A DNA stretch of 45,453 nucleotides from assembly GCA_903845055.1 (NCBI GenBank), contig CAIMWF010000099.1, forward strand, positions 1 to 45,453, in the 5' to 3' direction. Below, in pieces: positions 1-7,793 of the stretch; positions within the stretch are counted from its first letter, which is position 1, and each line of letters starts with the position of its first letter. The notes beneath the pieces are model-generated. The model was not told the DNA's origin, searched no databases, and saw nothing but the letters and a program-made list of their open reading frames with translations. Both the position numbers and the translations under genes were made by a program. The stretch is from an uncultured Bacteroidales bacterium (lineage in GTDB: Bacteria > Bacteroidota > Bacteroidia > Bacteroidales > FEN-979).

Positions 1-383
1 AGGGTTACCGGAGAGCCTTCACAAACAATACTGGCAGTGGTATTTATCAACACAGTCATTGGAGGCAAGAGGTTAAGAGTAACTAAACCAGATGACATCC
101 CTGTAGGCAAATAAGAGATTGACAAATAAAAGGTACCCCCATGATATCCTGGTGACCCTGGGTTTATAACCGGGTTCATGTCATTTGAGTTCCATCCCAC
201 CAGGTCACTCCAGGTGTAGGTTGAGCCCGGCAGACCGCAACCTGTCAGCCCACCACAATACAGGTTGATGGGAGCCCCGTAGCAAACATTGGAGGGAATT
301 GCAGTCTGGGCAGCGGTGTTCAGGGAAAAAGCAGAAATTAAGAGCAGCAAACAAGCTGTTTTAAAAAGATACCTGGAATGCAT
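1..383 (-). CDS. Secreted cell-surface protein, N-terminal part only
   Basis: The gene reads leftward off the window edge, so only about 127 codons are visible. From the ATG at 383 the protein begins with MHSRYLF, followed by a hydrophobic stretch and a likely cleavage after NTAAQ, which is a typical signal peptide. The mature part is rich in Gly, Ser, Thr and Cys (a segment around YCGGLTGCGLPGS) and has a short Ig/PKD-like motif, SIVCEGSPVT, at the edge, as in large Bacteroidota adhesins with repeated Ig-like domains. The frame stays open upstream to about 576 with further ATGs at 416 and 422, but the start at 383 places the signal peptide best. The C-terminus, where a T9SS sorting domain would be, is outside the window. 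Function unknown. Confidence 0.7.
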   Translation of the reverse strand, partial: MHSRYLFKTACLLLLISAFSLNTAAQTAIPSNVCYGAPINLYCGGLTGCGLPGSTYTWSDLVGWNSNDMNPVINPGSPGYHGGTFYLSISYLPTGMSSGLVTLNLLPPMTVLINTTASIVCEGSPVT

Positions 384-990
384 AATGTGCGACCAGGGCT
401 TCCTCAGGAATTCCATGTTCATTGATGCATTTTGGTCAAACCCGGAAGAGGCAACCCTGGTGGCAGCCGCATAGTTCCCGTCCCTGCAATATGTTCCAAT
501 ATCAAGCCCCAAATTACCGTATAAAAAAGTTAAGGTAAAAGTACAAAAATTATCATCCGAAAACGAAAAACTTCAGATTCTTTTTTTAGAAAAATAAGGT
601 TTGCTTTGCCGGTATCACAAGAACATGCAGAAACCATACTATTTACAGGTGATACGGTTAATACACGCTTCCATTCCCGCTATCTGCTCCCTGGCGATAC
701 GAACCATCTGATTTAATGCCAGCAAGTTAAATAAATTTCACCGGACCGGGGAAGAAAAGTGAAATTAAATTCTAACATATGCATATTTTCATCTTTAGAC
801 TTGATAAAATAAACTTTATATCTCGCTGGCAGGCAATCAATGGTAGGCCATGCGGACACAACATGTTAATAAAATGTCATGTTAAATAAAAACTCCGGCA
901 CGGGTAACACCTGTTCCGGGTATGGTAATCCGGAAGCCGGGTATTATTTTTCAGCGGAGCAATACCCCGACCCTGTTTAACAATGGTATA

Positions 991-1017
991 AACATGAAAT
1001 CTTTCATGTTATTTTTT
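991..1017 (+). terminator. Palindrome followed by T-run (terminator-like or operator)
   Basis: The 20-base sequence at 991-1010 is self-complementary (AACATGAA / TTCATGTT around a four-base loop) and is followed by ATTTTTT. This is the shape of a weak intrinsic terminator reading rightward. No gene is seen upstream on this strand, and the palindrome ends 19 bases before the promoter at 1030-1060. It could end an unannotated small RNA or be an operator. Confidence 0.35.
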
Positions 1018-1029
1018 ACCTGTTAGGTA

Positions 1030-1060
1030 ATTGATAACATAATAATGTATATTACCTTTA
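1030..1060 (+). promoter_or_regulatory. Bacteroidota-type promoter for the Lcl-domain gene
   Basis: ATTG at 1030-1033, 19 bases, then TACCTTTA at 1053-1060. This fits the Bacteroidota consensus TTTG-N19-21-TAnnTTTG with one mismatch in each half. The ATG at 1078 lies 17 bases downstream. Confidence 0.5.
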
Positions 1061-1077
1061 CAAATAAAACATGGAAT

Positions 1078-1830
1078 ATGAAAACCAGAAATATATCAGC
1101 ATTACTATTGTGGATGGCTATTTGCTGCACGGTAAGCCTCCATGCACAGGTCCTGATCAGCAACGGGGCCGGCACTTCCGACCCGTCGGCACAACTTGAA
1201 ATACGTTCAACAGGCAAGGGTTTGCTTTTACCGAGAATGGATTTCAACGACCGCCCCCAGTCACCAACTGCAGGATTGATCATTTTCGTCACAACCCATG
1301 GACCCAAAGGCAACAACGCGGTATATGTTTACAATGGCACTGCCTGGGTGAGGTTGTCCTATTCGACCTACCTTCTTGGAGATGCAGCACAGGGCGGGAT
1401 CATCTTTAATATAGATTCAACCGGCCAGCACGGTTATGCCTGCATGAATTATGAACTGGGTAATTACTCCGTACCCTGGGGATGCGACAGCACCCTGATC
1501 GGGCCATTGGCGCAGGGTACAGACTTTGGAACGGGGAAGGCCAACACCCATGCCATTGATTCGATCTGCCCTCAGGTTAATATTGCAGCCAGGGTTTGCA
1601 GTTCACTCAACCTCAACGGTTACAGCGACTGGTTCCTGCCGTCGCATGACGAACTGGATTCGATCCATGCGCACAAGGAACTCTTCGGTCTCACCAGCGA
1701 GTGGTACTGGAGTTCATCGGAATATAGCGATACTGCCGCGTGGATCGTCCTGATGGATCACCCGGTTGGACAATCCTGGATCACCGGGAAAAGCTGGCAT
1801 CTGAATTTCCGGTGCATCAGGCAGTTCTGA
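1078..1830 (+). CDS. Secreted protein with Lcl/DUF1566-like C-terminal domain
   Basis: A 250-residue exported protein. The start at 1078 (MKTRN) gives a clean signal peptide ending in SLHAQ; the in-frame ATG at 1045 overlaps the predicted promoter and is rejected. After the signal comes a segment often seen in Bacteroidota surface proteins (SAQLEIRSTGKGLLLPRM). The C-terminal half has the hallmarks of the Lcl/DUF1566 fold: GYSDWFLPS, then WYWSSSEY, and a terminal FRCIRQF. Proteins with this domain are surface-exposed, and some bind host ligands; no enzymatic role is known to me. It stands alone between two intergenic regions. The family call is good, the role unknown. Confidence 0.8.
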   Translation: MKTRNISALLLWMAICCTVSLHAQVLISNGAGTSDPSAQLEIRSTGKGLLLPRMDFNDRPQSPTAGLIIFVTTHGPKGNNAVYVYNGTAWVRLSYSTYLLGDAAQGGIIFNIDSTGQHGYACMNYELGNYSVPWGCDSTLIGPLAQGTDFGTGKANTHAIDSICPQVNIAARVCSSLNLNGYSDWFLPSHDELDSIHAHKELFGLTSEWYWSSSEYSDTAAWIVLMDHPVGQSWITGKSWHLNFRCIRQF

Positions 1831-2040
1831 TCACTGTATACCAGTTTCAGTGAGTCATGATGAGTCTGCCTTATTTTTCACTTATATTTCTCTTATAAAA
1901 CTTCGTGGATTCATCATGTGTCCCAAACTGTCCTTTATTGAGAAACTTACGGGTAAAAAGGTTTGTACTAATTTGACAGTACATTTTTTTCAAGATCCTT
2001 TGACCGCAGTTCATGGTCATCACTGAATGTTGAACAGGTT

Positions 2041-2077
2041 ATAATAAAAAAACCACTCACACAAAGCGTGCAAGTGG
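2041..2077 (-). terminator. Intrinsic terminator of tRNA-Arg
   Basis: Read on the minus strand, a 10-base-pair stem (CCACTTGCAC with GTGTGAGTGG, two G-U pairs, five-base loop, 2053-2077) is followed by a run of eight T with a late A. It begins 10 bases past the tRNA 3' end. Confidence 0.8.
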
Positions 2078-2086
2078 CTGATTTCC

Positions 2087-2163
2087 TGGTGACCCCGACA
2101 GGATTCAAACCTGTAACCTTCTGATCCGTAGTCAGATGCTCTATTCAGTTGAGCTACGGGGCC
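2087..2163 (-). tRNA. tRNA-Arg (anticodon ACG)
   Basis: A 77-base tRNA with encoded CCA. The acceptor stem GGCCCCG pairs with CGGGGTC (one G-U pair). The anticodon loop is CTACGGA with anticodon ACG at 2129-2127, and the T arm is ACAGG-TTTGAAT-CCTGT. The A34 of this anticodon is normally converted to inosine by TadA to read CGU, CGC and CGA codons. The gene has its own terminator and a promoter element about 100 bases upstream. Confidence 0.95.
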
Positions 2164-2170
2164 TTTGTTA

Positions 2171-2206
2171 TTTACGATTGACGATTGACGAAGTACGATT
2201 TGGGAT
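2171..2206. repeat. Short intergenic ACGATT-type repeat
   Basis: The motif (T)ACGATT occurs four times in 36 bases next to the tRNA 5' end. The same unit recurs in the gaps at 3905-4003, 4738-4792 and 25401-25435. Confidence 0.7.
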
Positions 2207-2260
2207 TCCAATCAAAGGGCAACCCTGATTCGGACGCATGGTCGGCTTTCGTTTCGGGGT

Positions 2261-2269
2261 GCAAAGATA
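2261..2269 (-). promoter_or_regulatory. Promoter -7 element, probably for tRNA-Arg
   Basis: On the minus strand the sequence is TATCTTTGC, an exact TAnnTTTG match, about 100 bases upstream of the tRNA. No clear -33 element at the expected spacing. Confidence 0.4.
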
Positions 2270-2291
2270 ATATTATTTTCAAAATAAATTA

Positions 2292-2299
2292 TACCTTTG
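2292..2299 (+). promoter_or_regulatory. Promoter -7 element for the lyase-led cluster
   Basis: TACCTTTG, an exact TAnnTTTG match, 51 bases before the lyase ATG. It is divergent to the tRNA promoter only 22 bases away. The -33 half is not recognisable. Confidence 0.5.
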
Positions 2300-2350
2300 C
2301 AAATTTGATTTCCGAATATAATTGCAGACAGGACTAAACCAATCGAAACA

Positions 2351-3901
2351 ATGATACGCGTTGGGATACAGAAATTAACACCTGATGATTTCTACAGGAT
2401 TCTTTTCCTTGATGAAAAAATTGAACTTGACCCGCTGGCAGTTGAAAAAGTAGAGGCTAATTATTTATTTCTGAAAGAATTTGCCAAGGGTAAAGTCATT
2501 TATGGGATCAATACCGGCCTCGGGCCGATGGCTCAATATAAAATAAACGGAAACAGCGAACTTCAGCTCCAGTATAACCTCATCCGCAGCCATTGTTCCG
2601 GTTGCGGCACCCCGCTTCCCGAAATTTATGCCAAAGCCACCATGCTGGCACGGCTGAACACCTTCATGCAGGCAAAATCGGGCATCCATGTCGAGGTAAT
2701 CCATCTGCTCAAGGAACTGATCAATCGAAATATCAACCCTCACATCCCCGAACATGGCGGGGTTGGAGCCAGCGGCGACCTCGTTCAGCTGGCCCACCTC
2801 GCACTCAACCTCATCGGGGAGGGCGAAATCTGGTATGAAGGCAAACTCCAGGATACTGCGGCAGTTTTCGAAAAAGAGAAGCTCACGCCTGTCACCATGC
2901 ATATCCGGGAAGGGCTATCGCTGATCAACGGCACCTCCGCCATGACCGGTATCGGCATGATCAACCTTGTGCATGCCAAGAACCTGCTCGACTGGGCCGT
3001 CCTCGCCTCTTCCATGATCAATGAAATCGTGGAATCATACGACGACCATTTTTCCGACGGGCTGAACCGCGTTAAGACCCATTACGGTCAGAACCAGGTG
3101 GCCCGCATGATGCGCTCCATCCTGAGCGACAGCCAGCTGATCCGCCGGCGGGCCGAGCACCTCTACAACGGCCAGTCGGGAGAGGTGGAGGTGTTCACAC
3201 ATAAAGTCCAGGAATATTATTCCCTGCGTTGCGTTCCCCAGGTACTCGGCCCGATCCTCGATACCATCCTCTATGCCGAAAAAGTACTGATCAACGAGGT
3301 GAATTCCACGAACGACAACCCCATCATCGACAGCGATGCAAAAAATGTATTCCATGGCGGTAATTTTCATGGCGATTATGTGGCCCTGGAGATGGATAAA
3401 CTTAAGATTGCGGTAACCAAACTTTCAATGCTGGCCGAGCGTCAGTTGAATTACCTGATGAACGACAAACTGAACCAGAAGCTGCCTCCCTTTGTAAACC
3501 TGGGAAAACTCGGCTATAACCTTGGCATGCAAGGGCTCCAGTTCACGGCTGTTTCAACGGTTGCCGAAAACCAGACCCTCTGTTTCCCCATGTCGATCCA
3601 CAGCATCACCAATAACAACGACAACCAGGATATCGTCAGCATGGGGACCAACGCCGCCATGATGACCAAACGGGTGATCGACCATTCCTATATCGTATTG
3701 TCGATCCACATGATCGCCATCCTGCAGGCCATCGAATTCCTGAAAACGGAAACGAAGATGTCGGCATATTCCCGGAAAAAATTCCAGGACCTGCGAAAAA
3801 TCGTACCTGCATTTGCAGATGACACGACGAAATACAAGGAAATTCAGCAGATTGCCAATTACATTCTTGAAAATAAACCGAAATTTCCACTCACGGATTG
3901 A
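2351..3901 (+). CDS. MIO-dependent ammonia-lyase (HAL/TAL/PAL family)
   Basis: A 516-residue lyase that removes ammonia from an aromatic amino acid or histidine. The self-processing MIO triad Ala140-Ser141-Gly142 lies in GGVGASGDL, and catalytic Tyr51 in YGINTGLG; length is normal for the family. The selectivity loop reads Ser80-His81 (NLIRSHCSG), a pair I associate with histidine lyases. However, no other histidine-degradation gene is nearby and the gene leads a ketosynthase/ACP cluster, as the lyases of aryl-polyene and flexirubin clusters do, where they supply cinnamate or 4-coumarate as starter. I infer a tyrosine or phenylalanine lyase role from context, but the substrate is not settled by sequence. 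The gene is followed by a 110-base gap full of short repeats. Confidence 0.85.
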   Translation: MIRVGIQKLTPDDFYRILFLDEKIELDPLAVEKVEANYLFLKEFAKGKVIYGINTGLGPMAQYKINGNSELQLQYNLIRSHCSGCGTPLPEIYAKATMLARLNTFMQAKSGIHVEVIHLLKELINRNINPHIPEHGGVGASGDLVQLAHLALNLIGEGEIWYEGKLQDTAAVFEKEKLTPVTMHIREGLSLINGTSAMTGIGMINLVHAKNLLDWAVLASSMINEIVESYDDHFSDGLNRVKTHYGQNQVARMMRSILSDSQLIRRRAEHLYNGQSGEVEVFTHKVQEYYSLRCVPQVLGPILDTILYAEKVLINEVNSTNDNPIIDSDAKNVFHGGNFHGDYVALEMDKLKIAVTKLSMLAERQLNYLMNDKLNQKLPPFVNLGKLGYNLGMQGLQFTAVSTVAENQTLCFPMSIHSITNNNDNQDIVSMGTNAAMMTKRVIDHSYIVLSIHMIAILQAIEFLKTETKMSAYSRKKFQDLRKIVPAFADDTTKYKEIQQIANYILENKPKFPLTD

Positions 3902-3904
3902 CTT

Positions 3905-4003
3905 ATTTACGATTTTTGAACCCGGAATTCCGATTTCAGTAAATGGAACGGAATCCGGTCGTCCATACCTGAAATCGTATATCGTATATCGTAAATCGTA
4001 AAT
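3905..4003. repeat. Inverted ATCGTAA/TTACGAT repeats between lyase and reductase
   Basis: At the left end of the gap is TTTACGATTTTTG (from 3906) and at the right end (3971-4003) a tandem array ATCGTAT-ATCGTAT-ATCGTAA-ATCGTAA in the opposite sense, so the array could fold back on the left copy. Same unit as at 2171, 4738 and 25401. Confidence 0.75.
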
Positions 4004-4011
4004 AAAAAAAT

Positions 4012-4740
4012 ATGAATTTTGCACTGGTTACAGGCGGATCCAGGGGAATTGGCAGGGCGGTCAGCCTGAACCTGGCTGAAATGGGTTTTTACATCCTGGT
4101 CAATTACCGCAACAACCTCGCCGAGGCTGAGACCACCCTCGCCCTGATCAGGGAAAAAGGCTCCGACGGGGAACTCATGCCGTTCGATGTCGCCTCGCAG
4201 GAGGAGGTTGAACGGGCCCTGGGCAAGTGGCAGACAGCCCACGAAGGGGAATATATCAGTGTCGTGGTGAACAATGCGGGAATCCGCAAAGATGCCCTGC
4301 TGATGTGGATGAAAAACGAGGAATGGAACGAGGTGATCAACACCAACCTGCACAGTTTCCTCTACGTCACGCGGTTCCTGCTCAAGGACATGCTTCTTAA
4401 AAGATGGGGACGGATCATCAACGTTGTTTCACTTTCGGGATTGAAGGGTTTGCCGGGCCAGGCCAACTATTCGGCCGCGAAAGCCGGGGTGATCGGAGCA
4501 ACGAAGGCGCTCGCGCAGGAGGTGGCAAAGAAAAACGTAACCGTGAATGCCGTCGCACCGGGGTTCATTAAGACCGACATGACCAGCGACCTTGATGAAG
4601 GACAATTAAAGACCATGATCCCGGCCGGTCGATTTGGAAACCCGGAGGAAGTTGCCGCCGTGGTTTCATTTTTAGCTTCGCGTCAGGCTTCCTATGTGAC
4701 AGGCGCCGTGATCAACGTGAACGGGGGGCTTTATACCTGA
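4012..4740 (+). CDS. FabG-like 3-oxoacyl-ACP reductase (SDR family)
   Basis: A 242-residue short-chain dehydrogenase that would reduce the beta-keto group after each condensation, using NAD(P)H. The nucleotide-binding motif TGGSRGIG is at 7-14, NNAG at 87-90, and the catalytic set Ser140, Tyr153, Lys157 (in NYSAAKAG) is intact. Length and C-terminal VNGG match FabG. In aryl-polyene clusters the equivalent is ApeQ. It lies between two repeat-filled gaps, downstream of the lyase and upstream of the first ketosynthase. A housekeeping FabG role cannot be excluded, but the setting argues for cluster-specific use. Confidence 0.9.
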   Translation: MNFALVTGGSRGIGRAVSLNLAEMGFYILVNYRNNLAEAETTLALIREKGSDGELMPFDVASQEEVERALGKWQTAHEGEYISVVVNNAGIRKDALLMWMKNEEWNEVINTNLHSFLYVTRFLLKDMLLKRWGRIINVVSLSGLKGLPGQANYSAAKAGVIGATKALAQEVAKKNVTVNAVAPGFIKTDMTSDLDEGQLKTMIPAGRFGNPEEVAAVVSFLASRQASYVTGAVINVNGGLYT

Positions 4741-4792
4741 TTTACGATTTACGATTTACGATTTACGATTTTGGATTTACGATTTTGGATTT
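4738..4792. repeat. Tandem TTTACGA array
   Basis: GATTTAC units repeat about six times right after the reductase stop codon, the last two spaced by TTTTG. It fills half of the 114-base gap before the next ketosynthase. The gap has no clear promoter. Confidence 0.85.
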
Positions 4793-4854
4793 AAATATTT
4801 TCCATTTAAGATTTTTTTACAATTTTGCCATTTTACCATTTCACCATCTAGCAT

Positions 4855-6072
4855 ATGCACAGGGTTGTCATAACAGGCATGGGTATTTATTCGGTGATCG
4901 GAAAGAATCTTGATGAAGTAAGGGATTCTCTTTTCCATGGCCGTTCGGGGATTATTTTTGACCAGGCCAGGAAGGACCTCGGGTTCCGCTCCGGGCTTAC
5001 CGGGATGGTCGAACGACCGGTTCTAAAGGGGGTCCTCGACCGCAGGATGCGCGTCGGGTTGCCGGTGCAGGGCGAGTACGCCTACATTTCGACACTTGAA
5101 GCACTCCGTCATGCAGGTATCGATCAGGCCTTTCTCGATACGCACGAGGTCGGCATTCTTTTCGGGAACGACAGTTCAGCCGTTCCGGTTGTAGAATCTG
5201 TCGATATCCTCCGGCAGAAAAAAGATACCATGATGATCGGCTCGGGGTATATTTTCCAGTCGATGAATTCCACCGTTTCCATGAACCTCTCCGTCATCTT
5301 CAGGCTGAAGGGGGTTAACTTCACCATCAGCGGCGCTTGTGCAAGCGGGTCGCACGCCATCGGGATCGGTTACCTGCTGATCAAGCAGGGGCTGCAGGAC
5401 ATGATCATCTGCGGGGGGGCCCAGGAGATCAACCCCGAATCGACTGCCAGCTTTGACGCACTGAATGCATTTTCCACAAGGGAATCAGACCCTGCCGGCG
5501 CCTCGCGCCCGTTCGACCGCGACCGCGACGGGCTGGTCCCAAGCGGGGGTGCCGCAACCGTGATCATCGAAAGTTATGAATCGGCCCTCAAACGCGGGGC
5601 AACAATTCTCGGCGAGGTGATCGGTTACGGATTCTCATCAAACGGCGATCATATCTCCATGCCGAATGTGGAGGGCCCGAGTATCGCCATGCAGAAAGCA
5701 ATCGGTGACGCAGGCATCCGGGCATCCGAAATTGACTATATCAACGCACACGCAACCTCAACACCTGCAGGCGACAGCAATGAGGCACGGTCGATCAGCC
5801 TGGTTTTCGGGGACTCCAAACCCCTGATCAGCAGCACCAAATCGATGACCGGCCACGAAATGTGGATGGGCGGCGCCAGCGAAGTGGTCTATTCCACCCT
5901 GATGATGAACAACGGGTTTGTAGCCCCGAACATCAACCTGGTCAACCCCGATGCGGACTCGGAAAAGCTGAATATCGCCACCCGGACAACCCCTTTCCAG
6001 ATAGGCACATTCCTGTCAAATTCCTTTGGATTCGGGGGGACAAACTCTTCGCTGGTCATCCGGAAAGCATAA
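4855..6072 (+). CDS. Beta-ketoacyl-ACP synthase (KAS I/II type), first of four
   Basis: A 405-residue condensing enzyme. The nucleophile Cys162 lies in ISGACASGSH, the two histidines are His299 (INAHATSTP) and His334 (MTGHEMWMG), and Lys329 and the terminal NSFGFGGTNSS are present, so it should be active. It resembles FabB/FabF and the ApeR-type ketosynthases of aryl-polyene clusters. It is more distant from the paired ketosynthases at 14302 and 18916 than those are from each other, and it has no degenerate partner next to it; it may act early (starter elongation) or alone. An ACP gene follows after 51 bases. Confidence 0.9.
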   Translation: MHRVVITGMGIYSVIGKNLDEVRDSLFHGRSGIIFDQARKDLGFRSGLTGMVERPVLKGVLDRRMRVGLPVQGEYAYISTLEALRHAGIDQAFLDTHEVGILFGNDSSAVPVVESVDILRQKKDTMMIGSGYIFQSMNSTVSMNLSVIFRLKGVNFTISGACASGSHAIGIGYLLIKQGLQDMIICGGAQEINPESTASFDALNAFSTRESDPAGASRPFDRDRDGLVPSGGAATVIIESYESALKRGATILGEVIGYGFSSNGDHISMPNVEGPSIAMQKAIGDAGIRASEIDYINAHATSTPAGDSNEARSISLVFGDSKPLISSTKSMTGHEMWMGGASEVVYSTLMMNNGFVAPNINLVNPDADSEKLNIATRTTPFQIGTFLSNSFGFGGTNSSLVIRKA

Positions 6073-6075
6073 TCC

Positions 6076-6105
6076 TTTATTTTTTAATTAAAATGCCTAT
6101 TTTTG
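6076..6105 (+). promoter_or_regulatory. Candidate internal promoter before the ACP gene
   Basis: TTTA at 6076-6079, 18 bases, then TATTTTTG at 6098-6105, an exact TAnnTTTG match. It lies in the 51-base gap before the ACP start at 6124. Spacing is one base short of the usual 19. Confidence 0.45.
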
Positions 6106-6123
6106 CATCGTTAACGAACCACG

Positions 6124-6375
6124 ATGATGCAAAACGATGAAATTATCAGGAAGGTAAACCAGCTCCTGATCGACGAGATAGAAATAGATGAAAACCAGAT
6201 CAGTCCTGCGGCCGATCTGAAAAAGGATCTTGGGATCGACAGCCTTGACTTTGTCGACCTGTTCGTCATCATTGAAAATAATTTCGGCTTTAAGATGAAG
6301 GCAGAGGAGATGGCCGAAGTAAAATCACTGGACGATTTTTATCAGTACATTATTGCACGCGTCAACAGGAACTGA
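6124..6375 (+). CDS. Acyl carrier protein 1
   Basis: An 83-residue carrier protein. The phosphopantetheine attachment Ser40 lies in LGIDSLDFVD, with the usual acidic helix II. It would carry the growing chain between ketosynthase, reductase and dehydratase. The start could equally be the second ATG at 6127. It sits between the stand-alone ketosynthase and the radical SAM gene and may have its own promoter. The second ACP of the cluster (14041) differs clearly in sequence, suggesting separate roles such as starter loading and elongation; this last point is inference. Confidence 0.92.
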   Translation: MMQNDEIIRKVNQLLIDEIEIDENQISPAADLKKDLGIDSLDFVDLFVIIENNFGFKMKAEEMAEVKSLDDFYQYIIARVNRN

Positions 6376-6434
6376 TACCTGGCGTTCATTTACAGGTTTT
6401 ATCATAAATCAAAGAAGGGAACCCGAATACTGAT

Positions 6435-7793
6435 ATGCACAGGAAGAAACTGTTATTTATATCCGCCAACAGATTCACAAACCCTTACCCGGTCTACCCT
6501 CTTGGAATTGCATACCTGGTTGCCTATCTGAAGGAACACCTGCCCGGATACGAGATAAGGATTTTTGATTTCAACATCCAAACCCCCGAATCCTTATCCA
6601 CCTGCCTGACAGATTGGCAGCCCGATTATATCGCGCTCTCCCTCAGGAATATCGACGATGTAAGTTCATTAAGCCGTGAAAGTTTCATCGGGGGTTACAA
6701 AGAGATCGCCGGATTGATCAGGCGGAGTGTGACGGTGCCCCTCATTATCGGCGGATCAGCTTTCTCCATCTACCCACGTGAGCTTTTTTCTTTCATACAG
6801 CCCGAATATGGAATCAAAGGGGAGGGTGAAGAAAGTTTGTTTCAGCTGCTTAGCAGCCTCGATGCCGGCTCCCCCGATCTTAACATTGAAGGACTTGTCT
6901 ACCGGCAGGGAAATAAAATCGTTGTTAATGACAGGAAGCTGTTTATCAAAACACCCGACCTAACCTTTGATGATGACCTGCTTGATTTTTACTGGGACAA
7001 GGCAGGGATGGTCAACATACAGACCAAGCGGGGCTGTCCCTACAACTGCATTTACTGCACCTACCCGCTCATTGAGGGGCACAACGTGCGCACCCTCGAC
7101 CCGGGCAAGATCATCCATACCCTCAAAACACTGATTGAGCGCCACAAAATAGACAACGTTTTCTTCACCGATTCGGTATTCAATATCAGCAATCCCTTCA
7201 ACGACGAGCTCGCGAGGCAGATGATCGCCGCGAAACTCCCGCTCCGGTGGGGAGCCTATTTTTCGCCCCATAACCTTACCCTCGGGCAGCTTAAACTTTA
7301 TGCGGAGGCCGGTCTGACGCACATCGAATTCGGGACGGAATCGCTTTCGGACAGAACCCTGAAAAATTATGGAAAACATTTCACTGTCGAAGATGTAGTC
7401 CGTATTTCAAACCATTGCAACGAGACGGGTATCTATTTCTGTCATTTCATGATCATCGGCGGGCATGGGGAAACCGAAGAGACCATTAATGAAAGTTTTG
7501 AAAATTCCAGGAGAATCGAAAACACGGTCTTCTTTCCCTATGTCGGCATGCGGATTTACCCGGGTACTGTTCTTCATAAAATTGCAATCAGTGAAGGAGT
7601 TGTTGACGTGATGGACGACCTGCTCGAACCGGTTTACTATATGGCACCCGGGATTCGCTACGACACGCTGAAGGAGCGCGCGGAAAAAACCGGCCGGCGG
7701 TGGGTCTTTCCTGACGAGGATTTCGGCCTTATAGCAAAACGCATGAGGAAAAAAAACAAAAAAGGATCCTTATGGCATTACCTGAAGAAATAA
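6435..7793 (+). CDS. B12-binding-type radical SAM enzyme
   Basis: A 452-residue enzyme with an N-terminal Rossmann-like cobalamin-binding-type region (about 5-145; PLGIAYLVAYL, GGSAFSIYP) and a radical SAM domain whose cluster cysteines are Cys201, Cys205 and Cys208 (RGCPYNCIYC). The classical DxHxxG lower-ligand motif is not seen, as in many members of this class. Relatives methylate unactivated carbons or rearrange and cyclise lipids and tetrapyrroles. In this cluster a C-methylation of the aromatic ring or of the chain is a reasonable inference, because aryl-polyene and flexirubin head groups are often methylated, but the sequence does not prove it. It overlaps the dehydratase gene by 22 bases, implying coupled translation. 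Confidence 0.85.
   Translation: MHRKKLLFISANRFTNPYPVYPLGIAYLVAYLKEHLPGYEIRIFDFNIQTPESLSTCLTDWQPDYIALSLRNIDDVSSLSRESFIGGYKEIAGLIRRSVTVPLIIGGSAFSIYPRELFSFIQPEYGIKGEGEESLFQLLSSLDAGSPDLNIEGLVYRQGNKIVVNDRKLFIKTPDLTFDDDLLDFYWDKAGMVNIQTKRGCPYNCIYCTYPLIEGHNVRTLDPGKIIHTLKTLIERHKIDNVFFTDSVFNISNPFNDELARQMIAAKLPLRWGAYFSPHNLTLGQLKLYAEAGLTHIEFGTESLSDRTLKNYGKHFTVEDVVRISNHCNETGIYFCHFMIIGGHGETEETINESFENSRRIENTVFFPYVGMRIYPGTVLHKIAISEGVVDVMDDLLEPVYYMAPGIRYDTLKERAEKTGRRWVFPDEDFGLIAKRMRKKNKKGSLWHYLKK

Larger units (their letters stand above)
384..1077. other. Long intergenic region between divergent secreted-protein genes
   Basis: About 690 bases without a convincing gene. The open frame at 289-474 on the plus strand is antisense to the secreted protein and has no coding character. 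The region is A/T-rich and holds a palindrome at 991-1010 and a good promoter match at 1030-1060 for the gene starting at 1078. Nothing else is recognised. Confidence 0.5.

Noticed and set aside
2020-2211. Minus-strand open frame of 63 codons
   Set aside because: It runs through the tRNA-Arg and its terminator; the peptide is a translation of the tRNA and not a gene.
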